Source of the DNA: Firmicutes bacterium UBA2116 | GTDB lineage: Bacteria; Bacillota; Clostridia; Tissierellales; Sedimentibacteraceae | DNA: 64,000 nucleotides | Reading direction: 5' to 3' | NCBI GenBank assembly: GCA_002331025.1 | Contig: DCYG01000005.1 | Span: 62,001 to 126,000, forward strand | Shown: in pieces, positions 50,161-58,671 of the stretch | Position numbering within the stretch: the first letter of the stretch is position 1 | Layout of the letters: each line of letters opens with the position of its first letter | The notes under the pieces: generated by a model | Told to the model about the DNA's origin: nothing | The model's input: only the letters and a program-made list of their open reading frames with translations | The model's database searches: none | Translations under genes and position numbers: made by a program

Positions 50161-51195
50161 ATGGATAATAAACTAAATAGACCTTTTGTAAATATTAGCA
50201 GAAGTAATATTGTAGAAGAGTTGATTAACGTATTAAATCAGAATATGGATAAGATTTTATCTCTTGACGGTATTGTTGGAGTAATACTTGATGGAGGATT
50301 ATCTCGCGGTTATGCCGATTATCTTTCTGAAATTGATATAATTATTTATTTAGATCAAGAGCATTTTATAAAATATAATAAATCCAAAAACCCAATTCCA
50401 ATAGGAATTTCCAAAATAAACGGATATTTATATGATATAAAAATTGAAAACTTTGATGAACTTTTCAATAAAGATTATGATATGGTTGCTCTCTGGGATT
50501 TATCATATGCAAAGATTATTTATGATCCGGTAAATAAAATTTCTGAATTCATTAAATATAAATTATCTCTACCTATAGATATTTCTCAGGCTGCAGGACT
50601 TATGTTTGATGCATGGTGGAATTATCGCTTGGCTGGAGATATATGGATAAACAGACAGGACGTAGCGCAAGGACATTATGTATTAAATAATGCAGTCAAA
50701 CCATTAATAAGTGCGTTATTCATTGCAAATGAAGAATATATACCGCATGACAAATGGATTATTCATATGAGTAGAACTTTAGAATGGAAACCTGATAATT
50801 TTGATAATGTGCTAGTAAAAATACTTTCATCAGGCAACTTTGATTTGGCTAGCATTATTTCAAGGCAAAATGCAATTGATGAATTGTGGACAAGTATAGA
50901 TAAAAAGCTCACATCAAAGGTAAATTTAAAAATCAGTTTTATGCAAAAATACTATTATGAAACCTTTAAGATTTTAATAGAAAAAGGGAAAATACCTATA
51001 GAAGAATGGGAAAAAATATGTAACATTAATATTCTTAACAATCAACCGTTCAGTGATGTTACATATATTTCTAATGAAACAATACACGTTGACTTTAATA
51101 AATTACTTTCCCTAAAGCCTGATGATATGTACCAATGGTTTTATGAAGTAGCGGATGCTGTTAGAACACAGCTAAATATTAAATCTGTAAAGTAA
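50161..51195 (+). CDS. Nucleotidyltransferase-like protein
   Basis: 344 residues. Near the N-terminus GVILDGGLSRGYADYLSEID resembles the GGSxxRG...DxD active site of the polymerase-beta nucleotidyltransferase fold. The first acidic position is Glu, which the family tolerates. The C-terminal helical part resembles those attached to minimal nucleotidyltransferases. GTGGAGG lies before ATG 50161. Substrate unknown; an aminoglycoside-modifying or regulatory role is possible but unsupported. Confidence 0.6.
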   Translation: MDNKLNRPFVNISRSNIVEELINVLNQNMDKILSLDGIVGVILDGGLSRGYADYLSEIDIIIYLDQEHFIKYNKSKNPIPIGISKINGYLYDIKIENFDELFNKDYDMVALWDLSYAKIIYDPVNKISEFIKYKLSLPIDISQAAGLMFDAWWNYRLAGDIWINRQDVAQGHYVLNNAVKPLISALFIANEEYIPHDKWIIHMSRTLEWKPDNFDNVLVKILSSGNFDLASIISRQNAIDELWTSIDKKLTSKVNLKISFMQKYYYETFKILIEKGKIPIEEWEKICNINILNNQPFSDVTYISNETIHVDFNKLLSLKPDDMYQWFYEVADAVRTQLNIKSVK

Positions 51196-51333
51196 AATAC
51201 CTTATATCTACTGTTTGCACACCCTGATATATGTATTCGAGTCAATTAAAATTATTTCTTATTTCAAAAAAATATGGTATAATAAAAGTACATTATAATA
51301 TTATGTTAATTTCCCTAAGGATGGTGATTTATA

Positions 51334-51537
51334 ATGATTGACAGAGACCGCTTAGTAAAAAAAATAGAAGATTTACCATTTTACCTTTTAGAAGAGGTTG
51401 CAGATTATATTGACTATGTAGAGTCTAAACAAAACAAAGAAGTTAAAAAAGTAGAAGATATTACATTAGCGAGTGAAAAGGCACTATCTAAAGACTGGCT
51501 AAAACCTGAGGAGGAAGAAGCTTGGAAAGATTTGTAA
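51334..51537 (+). CDS. Antitoxin of a MazF/PemK-type module (DUF2281-like)
   Basis: 67 residues, helical and charged. The N-terminal pattern (LVKKIEDLPFYLLEEVADYI) is typical of DUF2281 proteins found next to toxin genes, and the C-terminal half is acidic (KPEEEEAWKDL). It overlaps the toxin gene by 16 bases. It would neutralise the toxin by direct binding. An extended -10 (TGGTATAAT at 51276-51283) lies upstream. Confidence 0.75.
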   Translation: MIDRDRLVKKIEDLPFYLLEEVADYIDYVESKQNKEVKKVEDITLASEKALSKDWLKPEEEEAWKDL

Positions 51538-51854
51538 GAGGTGATGTTATTGTAGTTCCGTTTCCATTTTCAGATTTATCAGGAACTAAAAGAAGACCTG
51601 CCCTTGTAATAGCTGCTTTGAATGGAGATGATTTAATTTTATCACAAATAACCAGTCAAAATAATAGTGACTTTTATTCAATTAAGATAGAACTCAGTGA
51701 CTTTGAAGAGGGAACACTTAATAAGAATAGTAATGTAAGACCTAATAAGATATTTACAGCAGATAAAAATTTAATACTTTATAAAGTTGGAAAGTTGAAC
51801 GAAGGAAAAATAAAAGAAATTAATAATAAAGTGATCAAAATATTTTCAGTATAA
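51522..51854 (+). CDS. MazF/PemK-family toxin (endoribonuclease)
   Basis: 110 residues. It opens with the family signature RGDVIVVPFPFSDLSGTKRR and RPALVIA, and has NVRPNKIFTADKNLI near the end. MazF-like toxins cut mRNA in a sequence-specific way. The start is TTG 51522, with GAGGAGG a few bases upstream inside the antitoxin gene. Antitoxin first, toxin second with overlap is the standard order. Confidence 0.9.
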   Translation: MERFVRGDVIVVPFPFSDLSGTKRRPALVIAALNGDDLILSQITSQNNSDFYSIKIELSDFEEGTLNKNSNVRPNKIFTADKNLILYKVGKLNEGKIKEINNKVIKIFSV

Positions 51855-51921
51855 TACAAATAAGTTTTTAAATAATATTGAAATTTATATAAAAACTTGC
51901 ATTCATTGGATAATAATTCAA

Positions 51922-51950
51922 TTGACTTTAAAAATGAATTATTGTAATAT
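51922..51950 (+). promoter_or_regulatory. Promoter of rnpB
   Basis: TTGACT (51922-51927), 17 bases, TAATAT (51945-51950), directly before the RNase P RNA. Confidence 0.65.
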
Positions 51951-51956
51951 TGTAAT

Positions 51957-52290
51957 GGAGTAAATTATACAGTCGCATGCTTTGGCATGAGGAAAGTCCG
52001 TGCTCCATAGAGCAGGGTGCCGGGTAACACCCGGTGAGGGTGACCTCAAGGATAGTGCAACAGAAATAGACCGCCGAGCAATCGGCAAGGATGGAAAGGT
52101 GAGGTAAGAGCTCACCGGCAATTAGGCGACTAATTGGCCATGTAAACCCCACCCGGAGCAAGACCAAAAAAGGACTTTGGAGTGGCTGCTCGTCACAGTC
52201 CAAATGGTAGGTTGCTGGAGCTTGTTGGCAACAACAGGCGTAGATAGATGACTGTTTAAAACAGAACACGGCTTACATTATTTACTCTCT
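51957..52290 (+). ncRNA. rnpB: RNase P RNA
   Basis: Contains the universal core blocks: GAGGAAAGTCCGTGCTCC, AGGGTGCCGGGTAACACCC, ACAGAAATAGACCGCC, GATGGAAAGGTGAGGTAAG, GTAAACCCCACCCGGAGCAA, GCGTAGATAGATGACTG and ACAGAACACGGCTTAC. The ends (GGAGTAAATTATAC and the complementary ATTATTTACTCTCT) form P1. The boundaries are estimated from P1. It is the catalytic RNA that trims tRNA 5' leaders. Confidence 0.96.
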
Positions 52291-52305
52291 AAAAACATAT
52301 AAAAT

Positions 52306-52327
52306 ACTCGCGTATGCGAGTTTTTTT
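52306..52327 (+). terminator. Terminator of rnpB
   Basis: ACTCGC (52306-52311), loop GTAT, GCGAGT (52316-52321), then T7. Confidence 0.85.
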
Positions 52328-52345
52328 ATGTTTTTGCACTTATAT

Positions 52346-52391
52346 TATAAGTGACTGACATCAAATCGAAGATTTGGGTCATCTGCTTATA
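52346..52391. repeat. Inverted repeat downstream of rnpB
   Basis: GACATCAAATC and GATTTGGGTC flank a GAA loop, with outer TATAAG/CTTATA arms. No T run follows. Function unknown. Confidence 0.55.
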
Positions 52392-52455
52392 CAAATCGTA
52401 ACAATTTTTGAAATACTGCATATAATGGTACAACCTCAAAAAAAGGGGTGATATT

Positions 52456-52548
52456 ATGTATATACTTCCATGGTTTTTACTTGGAGTCGGTTACGGCAGA
52501 TGTTCAAGAGTGCGCGGAGCACAGGGAAGACGCTGTTGTAGACGATAG
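52456..52548 (+). CDS. Possible 30-residue Arg/Cys-rich small protein
   Basis: ATG 52456 follows AAAAGGGGTGAT with good spacing, and TATAAT occurs about 30 bases upstream. The frame encodes a short hydrophobic start (YILPWFLLGVGYG) followed by an Arg/Cys-rich end (RCSRVRGAQGRRCCRR). A terminator follows directly. Ribosome-binding site, promoter-like sequence and terminator together favour a real small gene. Unknown function. Confidence 0.45.
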   Translation: MYILPWFLLGVGYGRCSRVRGAQGRRCCRR

Positions 52549-52553
52549 TGGTA

Positions 52554-52582
52554 TTAAAAAAAAGACGCTTCGGCGTCTTTTT
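52554..52582. terminator. Bidirectional terminator
   Basis: AAAAAGACGC, loop TTCG, GCGTCTTTTT. A run on one side and T run on the other make it usable in both directions, serving the small ORF on + and the MFS gene on -. Confidence 0.85.
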
Positions 52583-53807
52583 AGGCTGCAGTATTTTTAA
52601 TTGCAGCTTCAGATATTAATTTTTTAGCGATTACACTAATTGTAATTAATATTATACATGCTGAAATCACCCATATAGTCGGAATAGTAAAATAATTTAT
52701 CAATATGCTGTAAAGCAGGGAACCGGTTAAGCCGCCTATTTGTATGACCAATGAATAAACTGATAATACCGAGGCTCTTACATCATTGGGAATTTCTCTG
52801 TTCAAAATAACTCCTTCGGGTATATTTGCCATCCCGAATAATAAGTAAATTGTTGAATAGAAAAACATAAAAATAGGTATATTAGTTTGAATTGCCGCGA
52901 TTATCATTGATACGGCAATGAGCGTTCTTAATATTAAATACATTTTGTATGTATTAAATTTATATTTCTTTATCAGCTTATTTGAGCCGATACTTCCTAA
53001 TGTGGCGGCAGCAAAATATAAAAATGCCATAACGCCTAAAAGTCCCATAAAGCTGTTATTTGGCAATAATGATAAGAAATGCGGCTGCCAGAATGTTTCT
53101 AAGCTGCTTAAAAAGAAGCCCGTTGAAAAAACCGATATAAATACACATATAATTGTAGAATTTTTTGCTACTATTGATGAACTGTTTTTTATATGCTGCT
53201 TAATACTAATACGTTTTTCTTTGTTATTGACCGCCGATTCTGTTATAAAAATAAATCCAAGTATTACAACAACAGATGCCAGAATAAGTCTTAAAATTAT
53301 ATTTAAGTCGTAAATGCTTGATAAAGAAAAATATGTATTTGTAATTTTAGGTAACATACCACCTGTCAATGCACCTGTTGACATCCCAAGTGCTTCCAAT
53401 ACATTGAGTCTTGTGGTTATGTTATGCAGCTTGTCTTTTCCGTAATTATCTATGTAATAATCAATAAATAATGCATCAAAAGACCCGGAAGATAGAGCTC
53501 TGCTTAAACCGTAAAACATCATTCCTATACTTAATAATATAAAACCTTTTCCGAACAGCAGTATTATAAAACTCACCAAAGAAACAATTATTGACAAACA
53601 AAATGATTTTTTCCTGCCAAAAACATCGGCAATAATTCCTGTTGGGAGTTCTAATACAATGACAGTAAAAGCATAAATACCAAGAATTAACGAAAGATTG
53701 CTCAAGGTTGCTCCCTTATCAATGAGAAGTAAGCTAATTACAGGTGTTAAGATTCCGGTTAAAAAAGAGTTGAGAAATAGAATTATTGAATATATTTTCA
53801 GCTTCAT
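52581..53807 (-). CDS. MFS transporter
   Basis: 408 residues with about twelve transmembrane segments in two bundles. The MFS loop 2-3 motif is recognisable (GIIADVFGRKKS, about residues 57-68). The substrate cannot be assigned; the closest general class is drug/metabolite efflux. The start has AAAGGAA upstream on the minus strand. It lies convergent to the small ORF and upstream of ribU on the same strand. Confidence 0.9.
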   Translation of the reverse strand: MKLKIYSIILFLNSFLTGILTPVISLLLIDKGATLSNLSLILGIYAFTVIVLELPTGIIADVFGRKKSFCLSIIVSLVSFIILLFGKGFILLSIGMMFYGLSRALSSGSFDALFIDYYIDNYGKDKLHNITTRLNVLEALGMSTGALTGGMLPKITNTYFSLSSIYDLNIILRLILASVVVILGFIFITESAVNNKEKRISIKQHIKNSSSIVAKNSTIICVFISVFSTGFFLSSLETFWQPHFLSLLPNNSFMGLLGVMAFLYFAAATLGSIGSNKLIKKYKFNTYKMYLILRTLIAVSMIIAAIQTNIPIFMFFYSTIYLLFGMANIPEGVILNREIPNDVRASVLSVYSLVIQIGGLTGSLLYSILINYFTIPTIWVISACIILITISVIAKKLISEAAIKNTAA

Positions 53808-53895
53808 AAGAAATTCCTTTCTTTTATATGTATTTGAAGGGACAACGTTATCTCAATAATATACGAAACTCGCGGATACGTCAAGAAAAAATCGC

Positions 53896-53920
53896 ATAAA
53901 AAAAGCGCCTGAGCGCTTTT
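53896..53920 (-). terminator. Terminator of ribU
   Basis: On the minus strand AAAAGCGC, loop TCAG, GCGCTTTT, then a T run. It separates ribU from the MFS gene. Confidence 0.75.
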
Positions 53921-53932
53921 ACTTTGTTAATT

Positions 53933-54544
53933 TTATCTGTGTAGTATTGGTGATACTTTTTTATATATGAGTATTGTAATTGATGAAATTACCACACCTT
54001 TAAATAAGTTGAAAGGTGCTACCGCATACATAACGAGTGTTTTTAAATCTGTTATGGCAGGATTTATTAAATTACCCATATCAATAAATGCCTGAAGCGG
54101 TGCTCCGTATACTTTTGCATAAACAGGAAGCAATACAAAGTAGTTCATTATAGTTCCTATAGTAGCCAATGTAATCGTTCCTGCAATTAAACCGATAATT
54201 GCTGTAGAAAATGATTTTTTATACTTGTAGATATAACCTGCCGGTATAATGAAGGAGCATCCAACGACAAAGTTTGCCATTTCTCCTATACCACCTGTAT
54301 CTGTTCCGTTCAGTACAAAGTTAAGTAGAATCTTTACGAATTCAATCGCTATTCCGGCAACAGGTCCCATTGCGAACGTACCTAACAGTACCGGTACCTC
54401 ACTAAAATCCAACTTATAAAAATTAGGAGCAAACCATAAAGGGAAGTCAAAGAGCATCAATACTGTTGCTACTGCCGACAGCACTCCTATTTTTGCAATT
54501 ACTTTTGTGTTCATTCTTTCTTTTACAGAAATTTCATTTTTCAT
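53933..54544 (-). CDS. ribU: Riboflavin ECF transporter S component RibU
   Basis: 203 residues with about five to six hydrophobic segments. Typical RibU features: KLDFSEVPVLLGTFAMGPVA near residues 50-70, and EMANFVVGCSF. RibU binds riboflavin and works with a shared energising module (EcfA1-A2-T) not present here. ATG 54544 has AAGGAGG upstream; the longer frame to 54601 is not used. An FMN riboswitch lies in the leader, which supports the assignment. Confidence 0.95.
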   Translation of the reverse strand: MKNEISVKERMNTKVIAKIGVLSAVATVLMLFDFPLWFAPNFYKLDFSEVPVLLGTFAMGPVAGIAIEFVKILLNFVLNGTDTGGIGEMANFVVGCSFIIPAGYIYKYKKSFSTAIIGLIAGTITLATIGTIMNYFVLLPVYAKVYGAPLQAFIDMGNLINPAITDLKTLVMYAVAPFNLFKGVVISSITILIYKKVSPILHR

Positions 54545-54628
54545 ATTTTCCTCCTTGTGCCTTAGCACCATATAAAGATTACCAGAGGCATTCGCAGTCA
54601 AATTCTAAAATTTATTTGCTCTGTGCAT

Positions 54629-54655
54629 AAAAAAGCCTCTGAAATCTTCAGAGGC
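54629..54655 (-). terminator. Riboswitch-linked terminator in the ribU leader
   Basis: On the minus strand GCCTCTGA, loop, TCAGAGGC, then T6. It lies between the FMN aptamer and ribU and is probably the expression platform. Confidence 0.8.
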
Positions 54656-54692
54656 AAAAAATCGATAGAACTATAAGCTTAGCTTATGTAAC

Positions 54693-54796
54693 TCTTCTAC
54701 CATCCAGACTTTACTGTCGGTATTGGAATCTCACCAATTCAACCTTTCGGTTCGCGGACTTTACCGCCGGTCGGGAATTACACCCTGCCCTGAAGA
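54693..54796 (-). promoter_or_regulatory. FMN riboswitch (RFN element)
   Basis: On the minus strand it contains TCTTCAGGGCAGGGTG, AATTCCCGACCGGCGGTAAA, GGTTGAATTGGTGAGATTCC and GTCTGGATGGTAGAAGA, the conserved RFN blocks in order. Bound FMN would promote the downstream terminator and shut off ribU. Confidence 0.96.
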
Positions 54797-54809
54797 TATT
54801 TACAAATTT

Positions 54810-54837
54810 ATTATATCATAATTTTTATGATTGTAAA
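54810..54837 (-). promoter_or_regulatory. Promoter of the ribU transcript
   Basis: On the minus strand TTTACA (54837-54832), 16 bases, TATAAT (54815-54810), just before the RFN element. Confidence 0.6.
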
Positions 54838-54867
54838 CAGGTTTTTAAAAAAATTTTTTCTGCGTTT

Positions 54868-54896
54868 GAGATCCTTCGCTATCGCTCAGGATGACA
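54868..54896 (+). repeat. Half copy of the dispersed intergenic repeat
   Basis: GAGATCCTTCGCTATCGCTC followed by AGGATGACA matches the right arm of the repeat at 42529-42605; the left arm is absent. Confidence 0.6.
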
Positions 54897-55007
54897 GCTC
54901 GTTGAACTGTTCATATAAAAAAATATATACGTTTATCATAAATTAGGATATCCATAATATTATAGATTAAGGGGGACAAGATTAAGGTTAACCGCGGGGA
55001 GGAATTT

Positions 55008-55940
55008 ATGAATAACGTAATAATGCTTTTAAGCATCAATTTAAGAAATATAGTTTCCCGAAATATAGGCTTATTAAGCAGCGACACTGTTGAAATTCGG
55101 CTTAGAGTGAACAGTCCGATGTTAATAAAGAAAGTTAAATCCGAAATTTTTTTAGAAGAAAATTACAAAGTAAAAAAAAGAGATATAGATGACACAATTT
55201 CTAACTTAACTAAAAATTCTATCCATGCCTTTGAAAAAGAAATCAGAAGCGGATACATAACCATAGAGGGCGGGCATAGGGTCGGACTTGGAGGGGACTG
55301 CATCTACGAGCATAATCGTTTTAACGGCTTTAAAAATATTACTTCATTAAATATAAGGATTGCGAGGGAATATCCGGGATGCTCAGAAAATTATATAAAA
55401 TATTTTATAAGCTCCAGGAAAAGTATTTACAATACATTGATAATTGGCCCTCCTCTTTCCGGTAAGACGACATTTATAAGAGATGTGTCAGTTAAGCTGA
55501 GTGATGGGGTGAAAAACCTTTTTTTTGAAGGAAGTGACGTCACATTAATTGACGAAAGAGGTGAAATTTCTTCGGTTTATAACGGAGAACCTCAAATGTA
55601 CGTTGGAAGACGAACCGACGTATTAAGCTATTGTATGAAAAGAGACGGATTTTTTATGGGCATCAGAGCTCTTTCTCCGAAGGTCATAATATCAGATGAG
55701 CTGGGTTCCCAGGATGACTATGAAATTCTTCAATATGCTTTAAAAAGCGGAGTTAATATAATTACCACTGCACATGGTTACGGCTTAGAGGATGTCAAAA
55801 AAAACATATATTTAAAAAACATAATTGAAAATAATTTTTTCGACCGCGCTTTAATACTTAAAAACAGCAAAAAGCCGTGTACCGTGAAAGAGGTTTTCGA
55901 TTTTGAACGAAATAGGGTGATATTTAATGATATGGATTAA
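55008..55940 (+). CDS. spoIIIAA: Stage III sporulation protein AA
   Basis: 310-residue secretion-type ATPase of the SpoIIIA-SpoIIQ channel complex in the mother cell. Walker A GPPLSGKTT at 147-155, Walker B VTLIDERGE, then RRTDVLSYCMK. Powers the feeding-tube apparatus linking mother cell and forespore. GGGGAGGAA lies before ATG 55008. The operon is sigma-E controlled in Bacillus; a weak candidate -10 (CATAATAT, 54953-54960) is present. The 3' end overlaps spoIIIAB. Confidence 0.95.
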   Translation: MNNVIMLLSINLRNIVSRNIGLLSSDTVEIRLRVNSPMLIKKVKSEIFLEENYKVKKRDIDDTISNLTKNSIHAFEKEIRSGYITIEGGHRVGLGGDCIYEHNRFNGFKNITSLNIRIAREYPGCSENYIKYFISSRKSIYNTLIIGPPLSGKTTFIRDVSVKLSDGVKNLFFEGSDVTLIDERGEISSVYNGEPQMYVGRRTDVLSYCMKRDGFFMGIRALSPKVIISDELGSQDDYEILQYALKSGVNIITTAHGYGLEDVKKNIYLKNIIENNFFDRALILKNSKKPCTVKEVFDFERNRVIFNDMD

Positions 55941-56430
55941 ATCTTCATTGTTTATTCTTACAATAGTAACCGTTAAATTTATATTTAAATTTATAAACGA
56001 TTACGGTGACAGACGTATGGACAATATGAAAGAATTGTTAGATTTTACGGATTATCTGAGAATTTATTCCTGTCAGATGCACATGTCGTATGAAGAAATA
56101 TATTTAAAATATAATTTCAGCAATGAAAATATACGAATGGTATGCAATAAATTAATGGATGAAATTGAAAATAAAAAAAATAAAAGCAAGTATATTGATT
56201 ATATTGAGGAGTTATTGCACACACCTGATAATTTCAACAAAAAGTTTATTGATATCCTTGATTATTACGGAAGCACATATTCCGATGTGCTAGATGCAAA
56301 GCTGAAATTTACTATCAGGGAAATGGAATACTCTATGAAAGATTATGAGAGGCAACACATTGATAAAAAAAACCTGAACAACAGAATTTCTTTATTATTG
56401 GGATGCCTTGCTGCAGTAATTCTTATTTAG
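55927..56430 (+). CDS. spoIIIAB: Stage III sporulation protein AB
   Basis: 167 residues with an N-terminal hydrophobic segment (about 5-20) and a C-terminal one (about 150-167), joined by a charged helical region. The architecture resembles GspF-like platform proteins and is typical of SpoIIIAB. ATG 55927 overlaps the end of spoIIIAA. Position in the eight-gene operon fixes the identity. Confidence 0.92.
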   Translation: MIWIKSSLFILTIVTVKFIFKFINDYGDRRMDNMKELLDFTDYLRIYSCQMHMSYEEIYLKYNFSNENIRMVCNKLMDEIENKKNKSKYIDYIEELLHTPDNFNKKFIDILDYYGSTYSDVLDAKLKFTIREMEYSMKDYERQHIDKKNLNNRISLLLGCLAAVILI

Positions 56431-56445
56431 GAGGTACGATTATTC

Positions 56446-56643
56446 ATGGATATTGATTTAATTTTTAAGGTTGGTGCAATAGGCATAGTAGTGGCCGTTT
56501 TTAATCAGATTCTATCAAAAACAGGAAGAGATGAACAAGCAATGTTTGTAACACTTACGGGAGTTATTGTCGTAATGGCACTCATCGTAGGAATGATGAA
56601 CGATTTATTTACGGAGGTAAAATCTATATTTAACTTGTATTGA
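56446..56643 (+). CDS. spoIIIAC: Stage III sporulation protein AC
   Basis: 65 residues, almost all membrane: two hydrophobic segments (about 6-23 and 33-52). The central ILSKTGRDEQAMFVTLTGV is characteristic of SpoIIIAC. AGGAGG lies before the ATG. Confidence 0.93.
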   Translation: MDIDLIFKVGAIGIVVAVFNQILSKTGRDEQAMFVTLTGVIVVMALIVGMMNDLFTEVKSIFNLY

Positions 56644-56662
56644 TGAAAGGAATGAATGATAT

Positions 56663-57052
56663 ATGTTGCTTGCAAAAATTATATTCATTGCCGTAATCAC
56701 TGTTATTTTAGGCATAACAATTTCAAATTTCAATAAAGAATTCAAGGTTTATATTACTGTTATATTTGGCATATTGGTCATGTTTATGCTGTTTATTGAG
56801 CTAAAGGCGTATATAGAGGAATTTACCAATATTTTTATCAGATATAATATCAGAATCGAATACTTTACCACTATTTTAAAAATTGTAGGTATTGCATATC
56901 TATGTGACTTCATATCACTTCTTTGTAAGGATTTGAATTACGAATCGGTGGGCAAAAAGGTGGAGATTGCAGGCAAGCTTATAATATTAATTTATTCTAT
57001 CGATGTAATTAAAATATTCCTTGATCAAATATTGATGCTTGTTAACGGGTGA
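56663..57052 (+). CDS. spoIIIAD: Stage III sporulation protein AD
   Basis: 129 residues with four hydrophobic segments, related in fold to a doubled SpoIIIAC. The segment AYLCDFISLLCKDLNYESVG is typical. Starts 20 bases after spoIIIAC with GAAAGG upstream. Confidence 0.93.
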   Translation: MLLAKIIFIAVITVILGITISNFNKEFKVYITVIFGILVMFMLFIELKAYIEEFTNIFIRYNIRIEYFTTILKIVGIAYLCDFISLLCKDLNYESVGKKVEIAGKLIILIYSIDVIKIFLDQILMLVNG

Positions 57053-57056
57053 TGAG

Positions 57057-58193
57057 ATGAAAATAAAAATAACTTTTTTTTTAATAATTTTAATAACTCT
57101 GAATACAATAACTGCTTTTGCGGGAACGTTGGATAATGCAATCAATGAAATTCCTACAGATACTCTTGAAGATTATTTAAACAAGAATAATCAATATTTC
57201 AGAGACAACAACTTAAAGCTTAAGGATCTGATCGTAAATGCATTCAAGGGAAGATTGGATATAAGTTTAAAGGACTATTTTCTGTATGAGTTTAATAATG
57301 AACAGGGATTTTTCAAGAGTATTTTAAAAACCGGCATTAATATTATCGTTATTTGCATGGTACTGACTATAATTAAATATTTTTCAGATGAATTCGGCAG
57401 TCAGAGCGTATCAGATATTGTGATGGTTTTTTCGGTCTTAATTATATTTACTATAATATTAAAGGACGTTTTAAACATAAAAAATATGCTGAAAAGCGAT
57501 TTTCTGACTTTCAAAACCATTACCGAAGAAATTAACGCTGTTTTTATGGCGGCTATGCTGACTTTCGGCAAACTAAGCATACTGCAATTTTTCCAAACCT
57601 CTTTAAACTATGTGGTTGGTATGACTACGCAGCTCATATATCAATTTACGGATATTATGACTATTATTATGATAGCGGTTATTTTGATAAATAATATGAG
57701 TAAGCTGATAAATGCAAATCTTATGTATAAATTTTTAAAGAAGGCAACACTTTTAATTTTATCGGGATATATGATTATAATAGTCATAAATTTTTCTGTA
57801 CAAGGATATATATTATATAAAACAGACAATATTTTTATAAGCTCCATAAAAGCATTGTCTCCAACCGCAGTTCCTGTCATAGGCAATGCCGTAAGCAGTT
57901 TCTTCGGAGTGTTTTTAAAGAGTATACTGATGATAAAGGATGTTTTAGGTATAGTAATAATTATATTTATGTTCTCCGCTTTTGGCGGTTCACTGATAAA
58001 AATTGCGCTTGCTCTGATTTTGTACAAAGCGGTAGGAGTGTTAACAGAGCCGTTCAGCGAAAATATATCCAAGCTGATTTATGAAATGGCAGACATGTTT
58101 TTTATATACTTGATATGCCTTATTACACCTATAATAATCGTAACCGTTTATTATTCAATTTTGTTAAATTATATAAATAACATTTTCGGGTAG
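57057..58193 (+). CDS. spoIIIAE: Stage III sporulation protein AE
   Basis: 378 residues. A signal-like N-terminus (FFLIILITLNTITAFAG) is followed by an extracytoplasmic stretch and then seven or so membrane segments from about residue 95. ATG 57057, just after the spoIIIAD stop, has GGGTGATGAG upstream. SpoIIIAE is the large multi-spanning component of the channel. Confidence 0.94.
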   Translation: MKIKITFFLIILITLNTITAFAGTLDNAINEIPTDTLEDYLNKNNQYFRDNNLKLKDLIVNAFKGRLDISLKDYFLYEFNNEQGFFKSILKTGINIIVICMVLTIIKYFSDEFGSQSVSDIVMVFSVLIIFTIILKDVLNIKNMLKSDFLTFKTITEEINAVFMAAMLTFGKLSILQFFQTSLNYVVGMTTQLIYQFTDIMTIIMIAVILINNMSKLINANLMYKFLKKATLLILSGYMIIIVINFSVQGYILYKTDNIFISSIKALSPTAVPVIGNAVSSFFGVFLKSILMIKDVLGIVIIIFMFSAFGGSLIKIALALILYKAVGVLTEPFSENISKLIYEMADMFFIYLICLITPIIIVTVYYSILLNYINNIFG

Positions 58194-58197
58194 TCAA

Positions 58198-58635
58198 ATG
58201 AAAAATACAATTATAAATATAATAATTCTGATTCTGATGTTCAACATTATCATGATAATTTTCCCGGAGGGTAAGACACAGAAATTTTGCCGGATTGCTA
58301 TAAAAATTTTTATCATGATTTATATTCTGGATAATATATTTTTAAATGGAAGTATTAATATAAATATATTAAGTGATTTACCGGTATTAGAAACAAACTA
58401 TGAAAGAGAAGTGACGCTTAGCAGCATAGACGATGATATCATAGAATCTATAAACAAAGATTATTTTGAAGGGGATGATGTAGTAAAAAGCATATCGTTA
58501 AGCTTTACGGAGGATATGGACATAAAAGCTGAAATAACCTTAAATAAGCTTCTGAGCTTTGATGAAGCAAATGTATTGAAAACCAACATAGCTGATATCT
58601 TTCATATAGAATCAGAAAACATTTATATACGATAG
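58198..58635 (+). CDS. spoIIIAF: Stage III sporulation protein AF
   Basis: 145 residues. Two N-terminal hydrophobic segments (about 4-20 and 31-45) precede a small ring-building-like domain (SLSFTEDMDIKAEITLNK). Starts 4 bases after spoIIIAE. Confidence 0.9.
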   Translation: MKNTIINIIILILMFNIIMIIFPEGKTQKFCRIAIKIFIMIYILDNIFLNGSININILSDLPVLETNYEREVTLSSIDDDIIESINKDYFEGDDVVKSISLSFTEDMDIKAEITLNKLLSFDEANVLKTNIADIFHIESENIYIR

Positions 58636-58671
58636 CTTGAGTTTCAGCATGAATAGAATACGGGGGAACAC

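Noticed and set aside
51928..52269. Minus-strand ORFs of 113 and 60 codons
   Set aside because: They are antisense to the RNase P RNA, whose conserved blocks explain the sequence.
54940..54975. Sigma-E promoter of spoIIIAA
   Set aside because: CATAATAT at 54953-54960 is a reasonable -10, but I could not find a convincing -35 at proper spacing, so it is mentioned only under the gene.
57641..58072. Minus-strand ORF of 143 codons
   Set aside because: Antisense to spoIIIAE; hydrophobic composition mirrors the membrane protein on the other strand.
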